From assembly GCA_030530685.1 (NCBI GenBank), contig JAUMUM010000001.1, positions 281,853 through 345,852 of the forward strand: a DNA stretch of 64,000 nucleotides, written 5' to 3'. Source of the DNA: Actinomycetaceae bacterium (GTDB lineage: Bacteria; Actinomycetota; Actinomycetes; Actinomycetales; Actinomycetaceae). The notes under the pieces are model-generated. The model had not been told where the DNA came from. It searched no databases and saw only the letters and a list, made by a program, of their open reading frames with translations. Of this stretch, positions 51,846-62,000 are shown piece by piece; within the stretch, counting starts at the first letter, position 1, and every line of letters starts with the position of its first letter. The translations under genes and the position numbers were made by a program.

Positions 51846-53330
51846 TCAGGCCAGGTCGGACAGTCCGCTGGCGGGCAGGGAGTCGACCGCGCCCTTGACC
51901 TGCTGGGCAGCCTGCCGCGTGGTCACGAGCAGCACGTCGTCCATGTCGACGACGACGGCGTCCGGAATGCCGACGATGGCAATGGGCTTGCGCCCCGCAT
52001 AGACGAGCGCACCCGGTGAGGACTGCGCGATCACCGGCTGGCGGCTCGCCCCCGGGACGACCTGGGCCGTGCGGGCATCCTCGTCGATGACCTCGGCGAG
52101 CGAGTCGTAGTCGCCAATGTCCGACCATCCCATTTCCACCGGGACGACGGCGATTCCGCCCTCGCGCGCCAGGGGTTCGGCGACGGCCGTGTCGATGACG
52201 AGGGACTGCATGCCGGCCCAGTGCCGGGAGACGACGGCCTCGCGCTGTGGACCGTCCCACGCATCGGCGATCTCGCGCAGCGGCCAGGCGAGCTCGGGGT
52301 GGAACCGCTCGAGTGCGTCCATGAGGACGGAGGCCTTGGCCACGAACATTCCCGCGTTCCACAGGTAGTCGCCCGTCGCCAGGTAGGAGGCTGCGGTTGC
52401 CTCGTCGGGCTTTTCGACGAAGGCCGCGGCGAGCCGTGCCACGGGCGCCGCCGGCTCCCGCGAGGGCTCGAGGTCCGTGGCGAGGTCCTCGTCGGAATGC
52501 TGGGGGGTGGGGCCCGGCCAGCCGCCGTCCTCGCCCATCGCTCCGGTGGTGTGGGAATCGGTGAAGAGGGCCTGGTCAGTAGCGTCCCACTCGCCGTCGG
52601 CCGCGTTCCACTCGTCGCCGGCCGCGTTCCACTCGTCGACTGCCTGGCTCACGTACGGGTTGTAGCCGAAGGCCACGCCGATCAGGTGCCCCCGATCGTC
52701 GAAGAACTCGGCCGGCGGGGGCGTTTCCACCGCGTATTCGGGTTCGCTCTCGAAGGAGGCCTGCGGCCCCGCCTGGCCAAATGGCTCGACGTCGCCACCG
52801 AGGCCGGTGCCGACCTGCGAGTGCCCACTTGCCCCGAACAGGCTGGGCTCGGGCAGATCGAGCTCGCCGCTGGCCTCGATGTACCCGTAGGCCGTGGACG
52901 GACCGTCCGGCGTGATGCCAATCGTGGCCACGTAGCCGGCCTCGGCCGCGGCAATGGCGGTGCGGACAGCGGCGCGGAAGGCCTCCTCGTCGGCGATGAG
53001 GTGATCGGCCGCAAAGGACCCGATGACGGCGTCACGGTCCCGCGCGGCCGCGATCGCTGCCACAAGGCCAATGGCCCCCATCGTTCCCCGCGGTTGGGGC
53101 TCGACGACGATCTGGGCCCGCGGCACCTGCCAGGCGACCGCGTCGGCGTTGTGCGCACCCGTGACGACGGTGACCTCGTCGGCGAGATCTCCAAGCCGGT
53201 CGACGGTCTGCTGGAGCAGGCTGCGCCCCGCCCCCGTCAGATCCGAGAGGAACTTGGGGTGGCCCTTTCGGGAAAGCGGCCATAGCCTAGTGCCCGCCCC
53301 ACCCGCCGGGATGATCGCATGGAAGGACAT
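51846..53330 (-). CDS. manC: mannose-1-phosphate guanylyltransferase with large internal insertion
   Basis: Makes GDP-mannose from mannose 1-phosphate and GTP, 494 aa. Catalytic signature IIPAGGAGTRLWPLSRKGHPKFL, then EPQPRGTMGAI, GSFAADHLI, PDGPSTAYGYIE, FVEKPDEATA, YLWNAGMFVAKA and VEMGWSDIGDYDSL are all present. Between YGYIE and FVEKP, where homologues have a short loop, lie about 140 residues (157-297) that are acidic and low complexity, including a three-fold DEWNAA-type repeat (52587-52649). The catalytic core is otherwise complete, so the enzyme is likely functional. ATG 53330 with AGGAG; the upstream stop sits within the ribosome-binding region. Confidence 0.92.
   Translation of the reverse strand: MSFHAIIPAGGAGTRLWPLSRKGHPKFLSDLTGAGRSLLQQTVDRLGDLADEVTVVTGAHNADAVAWQVPRAQIVVEPQPRGTMGAIGLVAAIAAARDRDAVIGSFAADHLIADEEAFRAAVRTAIAAAEAGYVATIGITPDGPSTAYGYIEASGELDLPEPSLFGASGHSQVGTGLGGDVEPFGQAGPQASFESEPEYAVETPPPAEFFDDRGHLIGVAFGYNPYVSQAVDEWNAAGDEWNAADGEWDATDQALFTDSHTTGAMGEDGGWPGPTPQHSDEDLATDLEPSREPAAPVARLAAAFVEKPDEATAASYLATGDYLWNAGMFVAKASVLMDALERFHPELAWPLREIADAWDGPQREAVVSRHWAGMQSLVIDTAVAEPLAREGGIAVVPVEMGWSDIGDYDSLAEVIDEDARTAQVVPGASRQPVIAQSSPGALVYAGRKPIAIVGIPDAVVVDMDDVLLVTTRQAAQQVKGAVDSLPASGLSDLA
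52587..52649 (-). repeat. 21-bp tandem repeat, three copies, inside manC
   Basis: Copies at 52587-52607, 52608-52628 and a decayed third at 52629-52649, each beginning CCACTCG; the first two differ at two or three bases. Encodes the EWNAAxx heptads. Confidence 0.85.
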
Positions 53331-53332
53331 AT

Positions 53333-55093
53333 TCACTCCTGTCCCGCGGCGCGCCGAACGCCGTCCTGGTAGTCGTCTTGTGCTTCGAGTGCTTTTTCAA
53401 TGGCCTTGAGGGCCTTACGTTCCGTTCGCTCCATGCGACGCCGGGCAAGGTTGCCGGCCAGGCCGCCCCACCGAGGCCCGTCGTCCGCCATGTCGCCGAT
53501 CCGCAGGTGGCCCCCTCCGGAGCCGGACGCATCACGCGAGCCGGACACATCACGCGAGCCGGGCATGTCGGGGTCTGGGCCCGGCTCGCCAGTCACACCC
53601 GCTCGGCCCGACATTTCGCCCCCGCTCGCCTCGCCCGGCAGGTCGCGGTAGTAGGCGGCCAGGCCCTGCGTGCCCTCCTCGGGAAGCACGCCTCCGTTCA
53701 GGGGATCGTGGGGCCAGGCAAGCGTGCGGGGATCGGACAGCGTGACGAAGTTGGGTGAAGCTTTGGCGTGAACCTCACCGGGAGCCAGAGGCACGTAGGG
53801 AGCCGGAGGGTTGGCCATGTACGCGGCGCTCATGAGGAAGACACGGGTGGCGAGATTGAGCCAGAGCAGTATTGTGGCCAGGGCCGCGAACGAGGCGAGG
53901 AGCGCGTTGCCCGAAACCGAGCCGAGCAGAGAGGTGCCGGCCAGGCGAAGGATGGTCAAGGCCAGGCTCGCGAGCAGGGCGCCGGCCACGAGGTCGCGCC
54001 GCGGCACGCGAACCGCCGACATGACGCGGATGAGGAAGACGACGACGAGCGCGTCAATCCCGAACGAGGCGAGCAGACCGGCGCCCCGCACGAGCGTGCC
54101 AGCGGCCGTCCCCTCGACGCCCACGGCGGCCAGGATCGTCCGTCCAGCCGAGGCGCTCACGAGCGTCAGCAGCGCGGAGGCGACGATGCCCGCGGCCAGC
54201 ACGACGAAGCCACCCAGGGCCCGCACCCTGACCATGGCCACGTTCTGCCTGAGCGTCGTAATGCCGAAGACAGCCCGGACCGAGGAGGCCAGCGCCTGCA
54301 TGACGGATGTGGACGTCCACAGGAGCACAGGCACCGCGATGACGGTGGCGGGTGTGATGGCCGAATCCAGGACCAGCGCGTCGGCACTGATGAGGCCGTG
54401 GCCGCTGTCGTCTTGGAGCAGGCCAGGCAGGGCCGAGTTGATGCCATCGACCACGGAACCGCGCAGCGCCTCATTCCCGCCGAGCAACCGCATGAACACC
54501 GTCCACGCGATCGTCAGCGCCGCCGCGATGGAAAAGAGGCCGGCGTAGGCGACGCCGCCCGACAGCAGGCCGCCGCGCACCGCGGCATACCGCATGAGCG
54601 CGCGCACGATCCGCACGTGCTTGGCCCTCGCGATCGCGGCTGCCATCGCTCCGGCCTCGCGTCCGTTTTGGCCGTCGGCCCTCCCGTTTTGGCCGTCGAC
54701 CCTCCCGGAACTCCGGGGGGACGTCCCAGGGCCCCGGCGTGACGTCCCAGCACTCTCGCGCGCCTTGCCGGCGTCCGCGTTCGACTGCGCGACGTCGCGT
54801 GACCTCCTGTGTCGGCCGGCAGAGTCGTCGCTCGCCCGCGCCCCCGTGTCACCGGCGCGAGCCACCACCGCCTGGCCCTCGCTCGCCTCGTGGCGTGCCT
54901 GCACCCGGCGGCCACGCCAAGCGCGCGCTCGCCGCTCGTTGCCACGCCCCTGCCCCTCGTCGCCGTGAGCCGGCCCGCTCGCGGCCAGTCGGCCGAGCGA
55001 CTCGAAGCGCCCGCGCGGAAGCTGGCCCGCAGGGGCCACGGGGGATGCCCCAGCCGGTGGCCGGCGGGCAACACGATCCGAAATGCTCGCCAT
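53333..55093 (-). CDS. YihY/BrkB-family membrane protein with disordered tails
   Basis: 586 aa. The membrane core (residues about 165-420) has six hydrophobic segments typical of YihY/BrkB: GGLLSGGVAYAGLFSIAAAL, VIAVPVLLWTSTSVMQALAS, GGFVVLAAGIVASALL, LVAGALLASLALTILRLAG and ALATILLWLNLATRVFLMSAAYMANP. It is flanked by a 150-residue Arg/Gly/Ala-rich N-terminus and a 150-residue C-terminus, both disordered and both with short tandem repeats (54663-54704 and 53520-53573). The family was once called RNase BN and is now regarded as a membrane transporter-like protein of unknown function. It starts 7 bp after xthA, a pairing common in actinobacteria. Confidence 0.88.
   Translation of the reverse strand: MASISDRVARRPPAGASPVAPAGQLPRGRFESLGRLAASGPAHGDEGQGRGNERRARAWRGRRVQARHEASEGQAVVARAGDTGARASDDSAGRHRRSRDVAQSNADAGKARESAGTSRRGPGTSPRSSGRVDGQNGRADGQNGREAGAMAAAIARAKHVRIVRALMRYAAVRGGLLSGGVAYAGLFSIAAALTIAWTVFMRLLGGNEALRGSVVDGINSALPGLLQDDSGHGLISADALVLDSAITPATVIAVPVLLWTSTSVMQALASSVRAVFGITTLRQNVAMVRVRALGGFVVLAAGIVASALLTLVSASAGRTILAAVGVEGTAAGTLVRGAGLLASFGIDALVVVFLIRVMSAVRVPRRDLVAGALLASLALTILRLAGTSLLGSVSGNALLASFAALATILLWLNLATRVFLMSAAYMANPPAPYVPLAPGEVHAKASPNFVTLSDPRTLAWPHDPLNGGVLPEEGTQGLAAYYRDLPGEASGGEMSGRAGVTGEPGPDPDMPGSRDVSGSRDASGSGGGHLRIGDMADDGPRWGGLAGNLARRRMERTERKALKAIEKALEAQDDYQDGVRRAAGQE
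53520..53573 (-). repeat. 18-bp tandem repeat inside yihY C-terminal tail
   Basis: GAGCCGGACGCATCACGC (53520-53537), GAGCCGGACACATCACGC (53538-53555), then a decayed copy (53556-53573). Encodes GSRDVS/GSRDAS repeats. Confidence 0.85.
54663..54704 (-). repeat. 21-bp tandem duplication inside yihY N-terminal tail
   Basis: 54663-54683 and 54684-54704 (both begin CCGTTTTGGCCGTCG) differ at one base and encode the repeated DGQNGR heptad. Confidence 0.88.
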
Positions 55094-55100
55094 GCCGCGC

Positions 55101-55898
55101 CTAGATGTCGTAGTCGACGACCAGGGGCGCATGGTCGGAAAAGCGGGCGTCGTAGGATTCGGCCCGGTCGATGCGATAGTTTGTCGCCTTTGCCGCGAGC
55201 GCCGCGTCGGTCATGTGGTAGTCGATCCTCCAGCCGACATCGTTGGCGAAGGCCTTGCCGCGCTGAGACCACCACGTGTAAGGCCCCTGGGAATCGGGGT
55301 CGAGCGCCCGCTGCACGTCGGCGAAGCCCATGGGACCGAACCACCGCTCGAGGTAGGCGATCTCGGGGTCGAGGACGCCCGAGGTCCTGTTGTGGTTCGG
55401 CTTCCAGTTCTTGATGTCCAGCGGAGAGCGCACGATATTGAAGTCGCCGGCGACGAGCACGTGGCCGGGCTGCGATGCCAGGGCGGAAAGGCGCTCGGTG
55501 ACGGCGTCCAGATGATGGTACTTGAGCGCCATCTTCTCCTCGCTCGCCGCGTCGCCCGAGTGGAGGTAGGCAGAGGTGACGAGCAGGTCGAATTCGGGAA
55601 GCTCGACTTCGAGCCAGCGGCCCGTGCTGGCGGGGTGCTCGTCGCCGTCAACGCCGCGGCGGATGTGACCGACCTCGATACCCTCGCGCACGGCCACGGT
55701 GACCCCCGCGCGGCCCTTGATCTCGCAGACCTCGCTATGCACGGCGTACCCCTCGCCGATGAGGGGCGGCACCAGCTCGCCGGGAGCGCGGACCTCCTGG
55801 AGGAGGAGCACATCGGCGTCGGCCGAGGCGATCCACTCCCCCATGCCCTTGCGGGCGGCGGCTCGTATGCCGTTGACATTGCAGGTCGCGATTCGCAT
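55101..55898 (-). CDS. xthA: exodeoxyribonuclease III / AP endonuclease
   Basis: Base-excision-repair nuclease of 265 aa. Active-site motifs: ATCNVNGIRAA, LLLQEVRAP (metal-binding Glu), SAYLHSGD, VLVAGDFNIVRSP (catalytic Asp and Asn), WWSQRGKAFANDVGWRIDYHM and RFSDHAPLVVDY (Asp-His pair). Length and motif order match ExoIII. ATG 55898 is preceded by GAAAGG. Followed by yihY after 7 bp. Confidence 0.95.
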   Translation of the reverse strand: MRIATCNVNGIRAAARKGMGEWIASADADVLLLQEVRAPGELVPPLIGEGYAVHSEVCEIKGRAGVTVAVREGIEVGHIRRGVDGDEHPASTGRWLEVELPEFDLLVTSAYLHSGDAASEEKMALKYHHLDAVTERLSALASQPGHVLVAGDFNIVRSPLDIKNWKPNHNRTSGVLDPEIAYLERWFGPMGFADVQRALDPDSQGPYTWWSQRGKAFANDVGWRIDYHMTDAALAAKATNYRIDRAESYDARFSDHAPLVVDYDI

Positions 55899-56029
55899 AG
55901 ATGCCTTTCGTCTTGCGTATTGTCCCGGAGCCGGCGCGGGTCGAAGCACGTCGGCGCGCCCGCGCCACGTCGCTGCGGCGCCAGCACAGCCTGACACATC
56001 CCCGAGCCAGGCTCCTCCGGCCTCCCCGG

Positions 56030-56109
56030 TCAAGCTTAACGGCTCGCCCGATCAAGCTTAATGGCTTGGCGCATTCGAAGCCTAAGACTTCAAGCTGAAG
56101 GGCTCGCGG
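56030..56109. repeat. three-copy TCAAGCTTAAYGGCT repeat
   Basis: TCAAGCTTAACGGCTCGC (from 56030), TCAAGCTTAATGGCTTGGC (from 56052) and TCAAGCTGAAGGGCTCGCGG (from 56090), all in the same orientation. Each contains or derives from an AAGCTT palindrome. Confidence 0.7.
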
Positions 56110-56186
56110 CAGGCAACGCTAGCGGCGGCCGGCGCCGCGATCCGGATGGCGCGTATAGCGAGACGCGCGTTCGAGGCCCGCCGAAC

Positions 56187-56209
56187 CTCGGGGCCGCACT
56201 GGCCCCGAG
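56187..56209 (-). terminator. intrinsic terminator-like hairpin after glyA-folD
   Basis: CTCGGGGCC / GGCCCCGAG, perfect 9-bp stem with 5-nt loop, 22 nt past the folD stop on the minus strand. The following T-tract is weak. Confidence 0.65.
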
Positions 56210-56231
56210 CGTCTTGTACCGGTGGTCCCGG

Positions 56232-57104
56232 TTAGCCTGCGGCCCCGCGCTCGGCAATGTCAACGACATTGGCGACGAGCATCGCCCGCGTCATCGGGCC
56301 GACGCCGCCGGGGTTGGGTGAGATCCACGAGGCCACCTCGCGCACGCCGGGGTCGACATCGCCGACGATCCTGGACTTGCCGGACTCCCCCGCGACCCGC
56401 GAGACGCCGACGTCGACGACGACGGCCCCGGGCTTGACCCACTCGGCCTTGACGAGGTGGGCGCTGCCGACCGCCGCCACGACGATGTCCGCGCGCCGCA
56501 CGACCTCGGGCAGGTCTCGGGTGCGGGTGTGGCAGTTGGTGACCGTGGCGTCCACGCCGCGACGGGACAGGAGAAGGCCAATGGAGCGGCCGACCGTCAC
56601 GCCGCGGCCAATGACGACGACCTCGCGCCCGGCGATCTCGATGCCGTTGCGCGTGAGCAACTCGATGATCCCTGCCGGCGTGCACGGCAGGGGCGTGTCG
56701 ATCGTCCCGCCCAGCGAGAGCACGAGCCGCCCGAGGTTGACCGGGTGCAGGCCGTCGGCGTCTTTGGCCGGGTCGACCGCCTCGAGCAGGGCGTTGGTGT
56801 TCACGCCGGCGGGCAGGGGAAGCTGGACGATGTACCCCGTGCAGGCCCGGTCGGCGTTGAGATCATCGATCGCGCGGAGGATATCGGCCTGCGTGGCACT
56901 GGCCGGCAGGTCGGCGCGCACCGAGGCTATGCCGACCTCGGCGCAGTCCCGGTGCTTGCCGGCCACGTAGGAGACGGAGCCCGGATCCTCGCCGACCAGG
57001 ACCGTTCCGAGGCCGGGCGTGGCGTCGAGCTTTGCCACGCGTTCGGCCAGTTCGGACTTGATGGTCGCGGCGGTCGCCTTGCCGTCGAGGATCTGGGCCG
57101 TCAT
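56232..57104 (-). CDS. folD: bifunctional methylene-THF dehydrogenase/methenyl-THF cyclohydrolase
   Basis: One-carbon enzyme of 290 aa that interconverts methylene-, methenyl- and formyl-tetrahydrofolate with NADP. Catalytic Lys in [12 protein letters not shown], the [11 protein letters not shown] stretch, [15 protein letters not shown] and [11 protein letters not shown], and the nucleotide site [17 protein letters not shown] are all present. One base separates the glyA stop from its ATG, so serine hydroxymethyltransferase and FolD are made together, linking serine to the folate pool. Confidence 0.96.
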   Translation of the reverse strand: MTAQILDGKATAATIKSELAERVAKLDATPGLGTVLVGEDPGSVSYVAGKHRDCAEVGIASVRADLPASATQADILRAIDDLNADRACTGYIVQLPLPAGVNTNALLEAVDPAKDADGLHPVNLGRLVLSLGGTIDTPLPCTPAGIIELLTRNGIEIAGREVVVIGRGVTVGRSIGLLLSRRGVDATVTNCHTRTRDLPEVVRRADIVVAAVGSAHLVKAEWVKPGAVVVDVGVSRVAGESGKSRIVGDVDPGVREVASWISPNPGGVGPMTRAMLVANVVDIAERGAAG

Positions 57105-57105
57105 G

Positions 57106-58389
57106 TCAGTCTCCCGTCTGATTGATGCGCTCGTACATTGGGAAGGCCTCGGTCAGCCGCCCAACTCGAGCTCTCAGCGCGTCGACATCGGCGGCTCGCG
57201 TCAGGGCCGCCGCGATGATGTCGGCGACCTCCTCGAATTCTTGCGCACCGAATCCGCGGGTGGCAAGGGCGGGCGTTCCAATGCGCAGGCCGGACGTGAC
57301 CGCCGCCGGCCGCGGGTCCCAGGGCACGGCGTTGCGGTTGACGGTGATGCCGACCTCGTGCAGGAGGTTCTCGGCCTGCTTGCCGTCCATGTCGGCGTCG
57401 CGCAGGTCAACGAGGACGAGGTGGACGTCGGTGCCGCCGGTGACGAGGCTGATTCCGGCGTCGGCCACGTCCTTGGCGAGCAGGCGCTCGGCCAGGATCT
57501 TCGCGCCCTGAAGGGTCCGGCGCTGGCGGTCGGCGAATTCCTCGCTCGCGGCGAGCTTGAGGGCCACGGCCTTCGCGGCGACCGCGTGCATGAGCGGGCC
57601 GCCCTGCTGCCCCGGGAAGACCGCCGAGTTGAGCTTCTTGCCGAAGGTCTGCGCGTCACGGGAAAGGATCATGCCCGAGCGGGGGCCGCCGAGCGTCTTG
57701 TGGATCGTCGTCGTCACGACATCGGAGTGCGGCACGGGGTTGGGGTGCAGGCCCGCCGCCACGAGCCCGGCGAAGTGGGCCATGTCCGTCCACAGGTAGG
57801 CGCCGACCTCGTCGGCGATCTGGCGGAAGGCCTCGAAGTCCAGGTGCCTCGGGTAGGCCGACCAGCCGGCGATGATCATCTTCGGGCGTGTGGCCAGGGC
57901 CTTTTCGCGCACGATGTCCATGTTGATCCTGAACGTGTCGGGATCGAGCCCGTAGGCGACCATCGTGTGGTTCTTGCCCGAAAAGTTCAGGCGCATGCCG
58001 TGGGTGAGGTGGCCGCCGTGGGCGAGCTCCAGGCCCATGATCGTGTCGCCGGGCGAAACCAGCGCGTGGTAGATGGAGGCGTTGGCCTGGGCGCCTGAGT
58101 GGGGCTGGACGTTGGCGTAGTCGGCGCCAAAGAGGCTCTTGGCCCGTTCGATGGCCAGGTTCTCCGCCTTGTCAACGGCCTCGCAGCCGCCGTAGTAGCG
58201 ACGGCCCGGATATCCTTCGGCGTACTTATTGGTCAGCACGGAGCCCTGTGCCTGGAGTACGGCGTAGGGAACGAAGTTCTCCGACGCGATCATCTCCAGC
58301 ACGTCACGCTGGCGCCCGAGTTCCTCGTCGAGAACCGCGGCGATTTCCGGATCGACGGCCGAAATGGGCTGCTCGTGCGATGCTTCCAT
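57106..58389 (-). CDS. glyA: serine hydroxymethyltransferase
   Basis: PLP enzyme of 427 aa converting serine and THF to glycine and methylene-THF. Motifs: [61 protein letters not shown] and the PLP-lysine site [22 protein letters not shown] about eight bases before the ATG at 58389 fixes the start; an ATG two codons earlier is too near the ribosome-binding site. No riboswitch-like structure recognised in the 96 bp ahead of it. Confidence 0.97.
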   Translation of the reverse strand: MEASHEQPISAVDPEIAAVLDEELGRQRDVLEMIASENFVPYAVLQAQGSVLTNKYAEGYPGRRYYGGCEAVDKAENLAIERAKSLFGADYANVQPHSGAQANASIYHALVSPGDTIMGLELAHGGHLTHGMRLNFSGKNHTMVAYGLDPDTFRINMDIVREKALATRPKMIIAGWSAYPRHLDFEAFRQIADEVGAYLWTDMAHFAGLVAAGLHPNPVPHSDVVTTTIHKTLGGPRSGMILSRDAQTFGKKLNSAVFPGQQGGPLMHAVAAKAVALKLAASEEFADRQRRTLQGAKILAERLLAKDVADAGISLVTGGTDVHLVLVDLRDADMDGKQAENLLHEVGITVNRNAVPWDPRPAAVTSGLRIGTPALATRGFGAQEFEEVADIIAAALTRAADVDALRARVGRLTEAFPMYERINQTGD

Positions 58390-58485
58390 AGTCATTCCTC
58401 CTGGTGACGTAGGCAAATCCAATTCAGGGTAAAGTACTGCGATTCGGCCGTGCAATTAACGCCCCAGCGGCGGACAGCTCGCGAC

Positions 58486-59076
58486 TCACGTACCGCATGT
58501 GCCAGCCCCGCGGCCACCCCTATCGGCCTTAGGGCCCAATCGGCCGTCCGGGCCATCACGTTCAGGGCCCTGTCCACCGTCCGGACCATCGCCTTCAAGG
58601 CCCGGCCCGGCCTTGGCGCGGACGCCGCCACCCACCTCAGCGCGCCCGTCGGATTCGATGATGGCACTCGCCACCGCAACGGGACCGTCGTGGCTGAGGC
58701 TCACGTGCATGCGCACCGGCCCCAGGCTCCCGGCCAGCATCTCGGCCACCCGGCCGTGCACCGCGAGCCGGGGACGGTGCCATGCGTCGGCCACGACCTC
58801 GACCTCGTGCCATGCCATGTCCGGCAGCACGGGCTCGCTGCCCCACAGCGCGGCGCTCCACGCCTTGACGAAGGCCTCTTTGGCGGCCCAGCGCACCGCC
58901 AGATGCTCGGCCTCGTCGGAGCGGGCCGAGCCCGGAGCGGCGTGGGCGAGGGCGCGCGCTCGCGCCTGCCGCCTCTCGCGAGCCGTGAAGACTCGCGAGA
59001 ACGCCGTTCCGGGCTCGGCCAATTGCTCCGCGAAGGAGGCCACATCGACGACGTCGATGCCGGTCCCCAGGATCAT
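58486..59076 (-). CDS. acpS: holo-acyl-carrier-protein synthase with Gly-rich tail
   Basis: Phosphopantetheinyl transferase, 196 aa, that should load the ACP domain of the synthase encoded just upstream. The core (residues 1-140) has the metal-binding GTGIDVVDVASF and the CoA-binding WAAKEAFVKAW, then MHVSLSHDGPVAVASAII. AcpS normally ends near here; the remaining 55 residues are a Gly/Asp/Pro-rich tail with repeated DGPDG units. ATGA overlap with fas couples the two products. Confidence 0.92.
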   Translation of the reverse strand: MILGTGIDVVDVASFAEQLAEPGTAFSRVFTARERRQARARALAHAAPGSARSDEAEHLAVRWAAKEAFVKAWSAALWGSEPVLPDMAWHEVEVVADAWHRPRLAVHGRVAEMLAGSLGPVRMHVSLSHDGPVAVASAIIESDGRAEVGGGVRAKAGPGLEGDGPDGGQGPERDGPDGRLGPKADRGGRGAGTCGT

Positions 59077-62000
59077 CGCGCCTCGGGGTAGAACCCGTCG
59101 GCTCCCAGGCGCGCATTCTCGTCGAGGAGCATGGCCGCCTCGCTGGCATGCGCATCGCCGGTGAAGCGGCGATCCTTGATCGACTCGTAGAGGCTCGCCC
59201 GGCCCATCATGGCGCGCTCGAAGCGAACCGTGCCCGCGCGCAGGCGCTCGTCGGCCCGCTCGCGCCACTCGTCGGCGGCCTCGGCACCATCGGCCCGCTC
59301 GATCGCGGCCTCGAAGGCCGCCGGCGAGACGAGGGCCAATAGGGCGGCCACGTGCCCGAAGCCGAGCGAGGACATGAGGGCCGCCTTGACGCCCTCGTGC
59401 TGGAACGGACTGCGCAGCCAGACGAGGAAGTCGTCGTCCTCGAAGACCGGGTCGAGGCAGTCGAGCGCCATGTTGCCCGGGATGAGGCCGCTGGCGAAGA
59501 CCTGGGCCAGGCCGGCCATCTGGAACAGCGCGGCGCCGCCCTTGGAGTGACCCGTCAGCGTCTTCTGCGAGATGACGTACAGCGGGTTGCCCTCGGTCCG
59601 TCCCAGTGCCCTGGCCATGCGCGTATGCAGTTCGGCCTCGTTCGGATCGTTCGCGTCGGTCGACGTGTCGTGCTTGGACAGCACGGAGATGTCGTCGGGC
59701 GCCACGCCGAGCTCGGCCAGATTCTTGGCCAGGCGCGACTTCTGCCCGCCGCGGGCTGCGGCGAGCGCACCCAGCCCGGGAGCCGGGATCGAGGTGTGTG
59801 CCCCGTCGGCGAAGGACTGCACGAAGCCGACGACGGCCAGCACGGGCAGGCCCAGCTCGGCCGCGAGGTCGCCGCGAGCCAGCAGGACGGTCCCGCCGCC
59901 CTGGGCCTCGACGAAGCCTCCGCGGCGCAGGTCGCCGGCACGCGAGTAGAAGCGCTCGGAGATGCCCTTGGCGGCCATCGTGGCGGAGTCCGCCGTCGCG
60001 CTCATGTCACCGAAACCGGTCAGGGACTCGACGCCGAGGTCGTCGATGCCTCCGGCCACGACGAAGCTCGCCTTGCCGGTCGCGATCTTGTCGACGCCCT
60101 CCTCGACGGAGACCGCCGCCGTCGCGCACGCGCCGACCGGGTGGATCATCGAGCCGTAGCCACCGACGAAGGACTGCATCGTGTGGGCCGCGATGACATT
60201 GGGCAGCGTCTCCTGCAGGAGGTCCTGCGGGCGGGACTCGCCCAAGAAGCGGTCGATGTAGAAGCGCCGCATCGACGTCATGCCGCCGAAGCCCGTGCCC
60301 TGGGTCGAGGCGACCTCGCTCGGGTGAACGGCCGCCAGCAGCTCGCCCGGCGAGAAGCCCGAGGCGACGAAGGCATCGACCGTCGTCAGCAGGTTCCACA
60401 CGGCCATGCGGTCGACGGACTCCAGCATGGTAGCGGGAATGCCCCAGTGGGACGGGTCGAAGTCGGTCGGGAACTGACCGCCCACGGTCCGCGTCAGCGT
60501 CGCACGCCTGGGGACGTAGGTCAGCGCGCCGGCCTTGCGGGTGACGACCCACTCGTCGTCGACGAACGCTGCGCTCGTCGTCTCGGGGTCGGCCTCGACG
60601 TGGGCCATGGCGGCGGCCTCGTCGGCCACAGAGAAGGTCACGTCAGACTCCAGGCGCACGCCGGCGATGTCGACCGAACCGAGGTCGACGAGCGGGCCGT
60701 CGTCGTCGAAGGAGCGGATGCCCGAGCGGGCTACGACCTCGTCACGGTAGCGCTCGTAGATCTCGTCCTCGGGCACAAGGGTGCCGGACGCGTCGTACCA
60801 GCCGGCCTTCGGCGTGTCGTACCACGTCAGCAGGCCCATCATCCAGGCCAACTCGAGGACGCCGGCGGCCGTCATCTCGACCTCGCCGGTGTGCTGGATG
60901 CCGAGCTCCGCGGCCAGGCGCGTGCGCGACGAGCCCCACGGGCCGACCTCGCCGATGCCGACGACGACGATCGTGTCCTCGGGCCTTGCGGTACCGGCAG
61001 CGAAGTCCGCGCGGGAGGCCGCGTGATCGCGCAGCGGGACGATGCCCGGAAGGGCCTTGACCGTGCGGGCCTCGTCCTCCGGCTCGCCCGCCTCGGGCGC
61101 GGACAGGGAGGCGGCAAGCTCGCGCATGTCGAGCTTGACCTTGTCCAGGCCGCCCGTGAAGTCGGCGACGATCGGCTCTGCCGTGGCACGCTCCCGGGCC
61201 TGCGCCGAGCACAGCGCGACGAGTTCGTCGGCGATCTGCCCGGTGTCCCACGTGCGCACGCCGGCCGCCTCGACGGCCTCGACGAGCGGGTCGTTACGCC
61301 CCATGAGCCCGGTGCCGCGCACCCAGCCGATGTGGGCGTGGGCCAGCGACATGCGCTTGCCCCACGGCTCGGCGAACCACTTGTTGACGATGGCATCGAA
61401 GGCGGCCTTGACCTCGCCGTAGGCGCCGTCGCCACCGAAGGTGCCGCGGTTCGGCGAGCCCGGCAGGACGACGTGCAGGCGGTGGCCCACGTGGGTGTCC
61501 TCGCCGATGCGCGACAGGCCGCCCATGAGGCGCTCGACGCCCCACAGCAGCACGCGCGCCTGGTTTTCGGCGGCGGTTCCGGCCTCGTCGAGCGTTCCCG
61601 CAACCGGCGGCGCCGCGAACGGGAAGAGGAAGTCCGGCACGAAGGCGGGCTTGACCAGGGTCGAGGAGGCGCCGATGGTCAGGCGCTGCTCGTTGCCGAT
61701 CCAGTCGACCAGCGCGTCGATATCGCGCAGGCTGCCCAGGTTGGCGGGCACGAGCCACAGCTCGGCGTCGCCCCGGGCGTGCGTGCGGTAGAGCTGCGTG
61801 GCCCACGTCAGGCGCGAGGTGTCCACACGAGAGGAGGTGACGACGACGGTCGCTCCCCCGGCCAGGAGCCTGCCGGCCACGCCGGCGGCAATGGAGTTCG
61901 GGGCGGCGCCGGTGACGACCGCGATCTTCCCGGAGAACTCGCCCGGCTCGTCGGACACGGCGTCGGCGGCGATGGCCTCGAGGCGCTCGGCGTGCTCGGG

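Larger units (their letters stand above)
55899..56231. other. intergenic region with repeats, folD / xthA
   Basis: 333 bp with no credible gene. Holds the folD terminator (56187-56209) and a three-copy TCAAGCTTAA-type repeat (56030-56109). The rest is unremarkable GC-rich sequence; the xthA promoter was not recognised. Confidence 0.4.
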
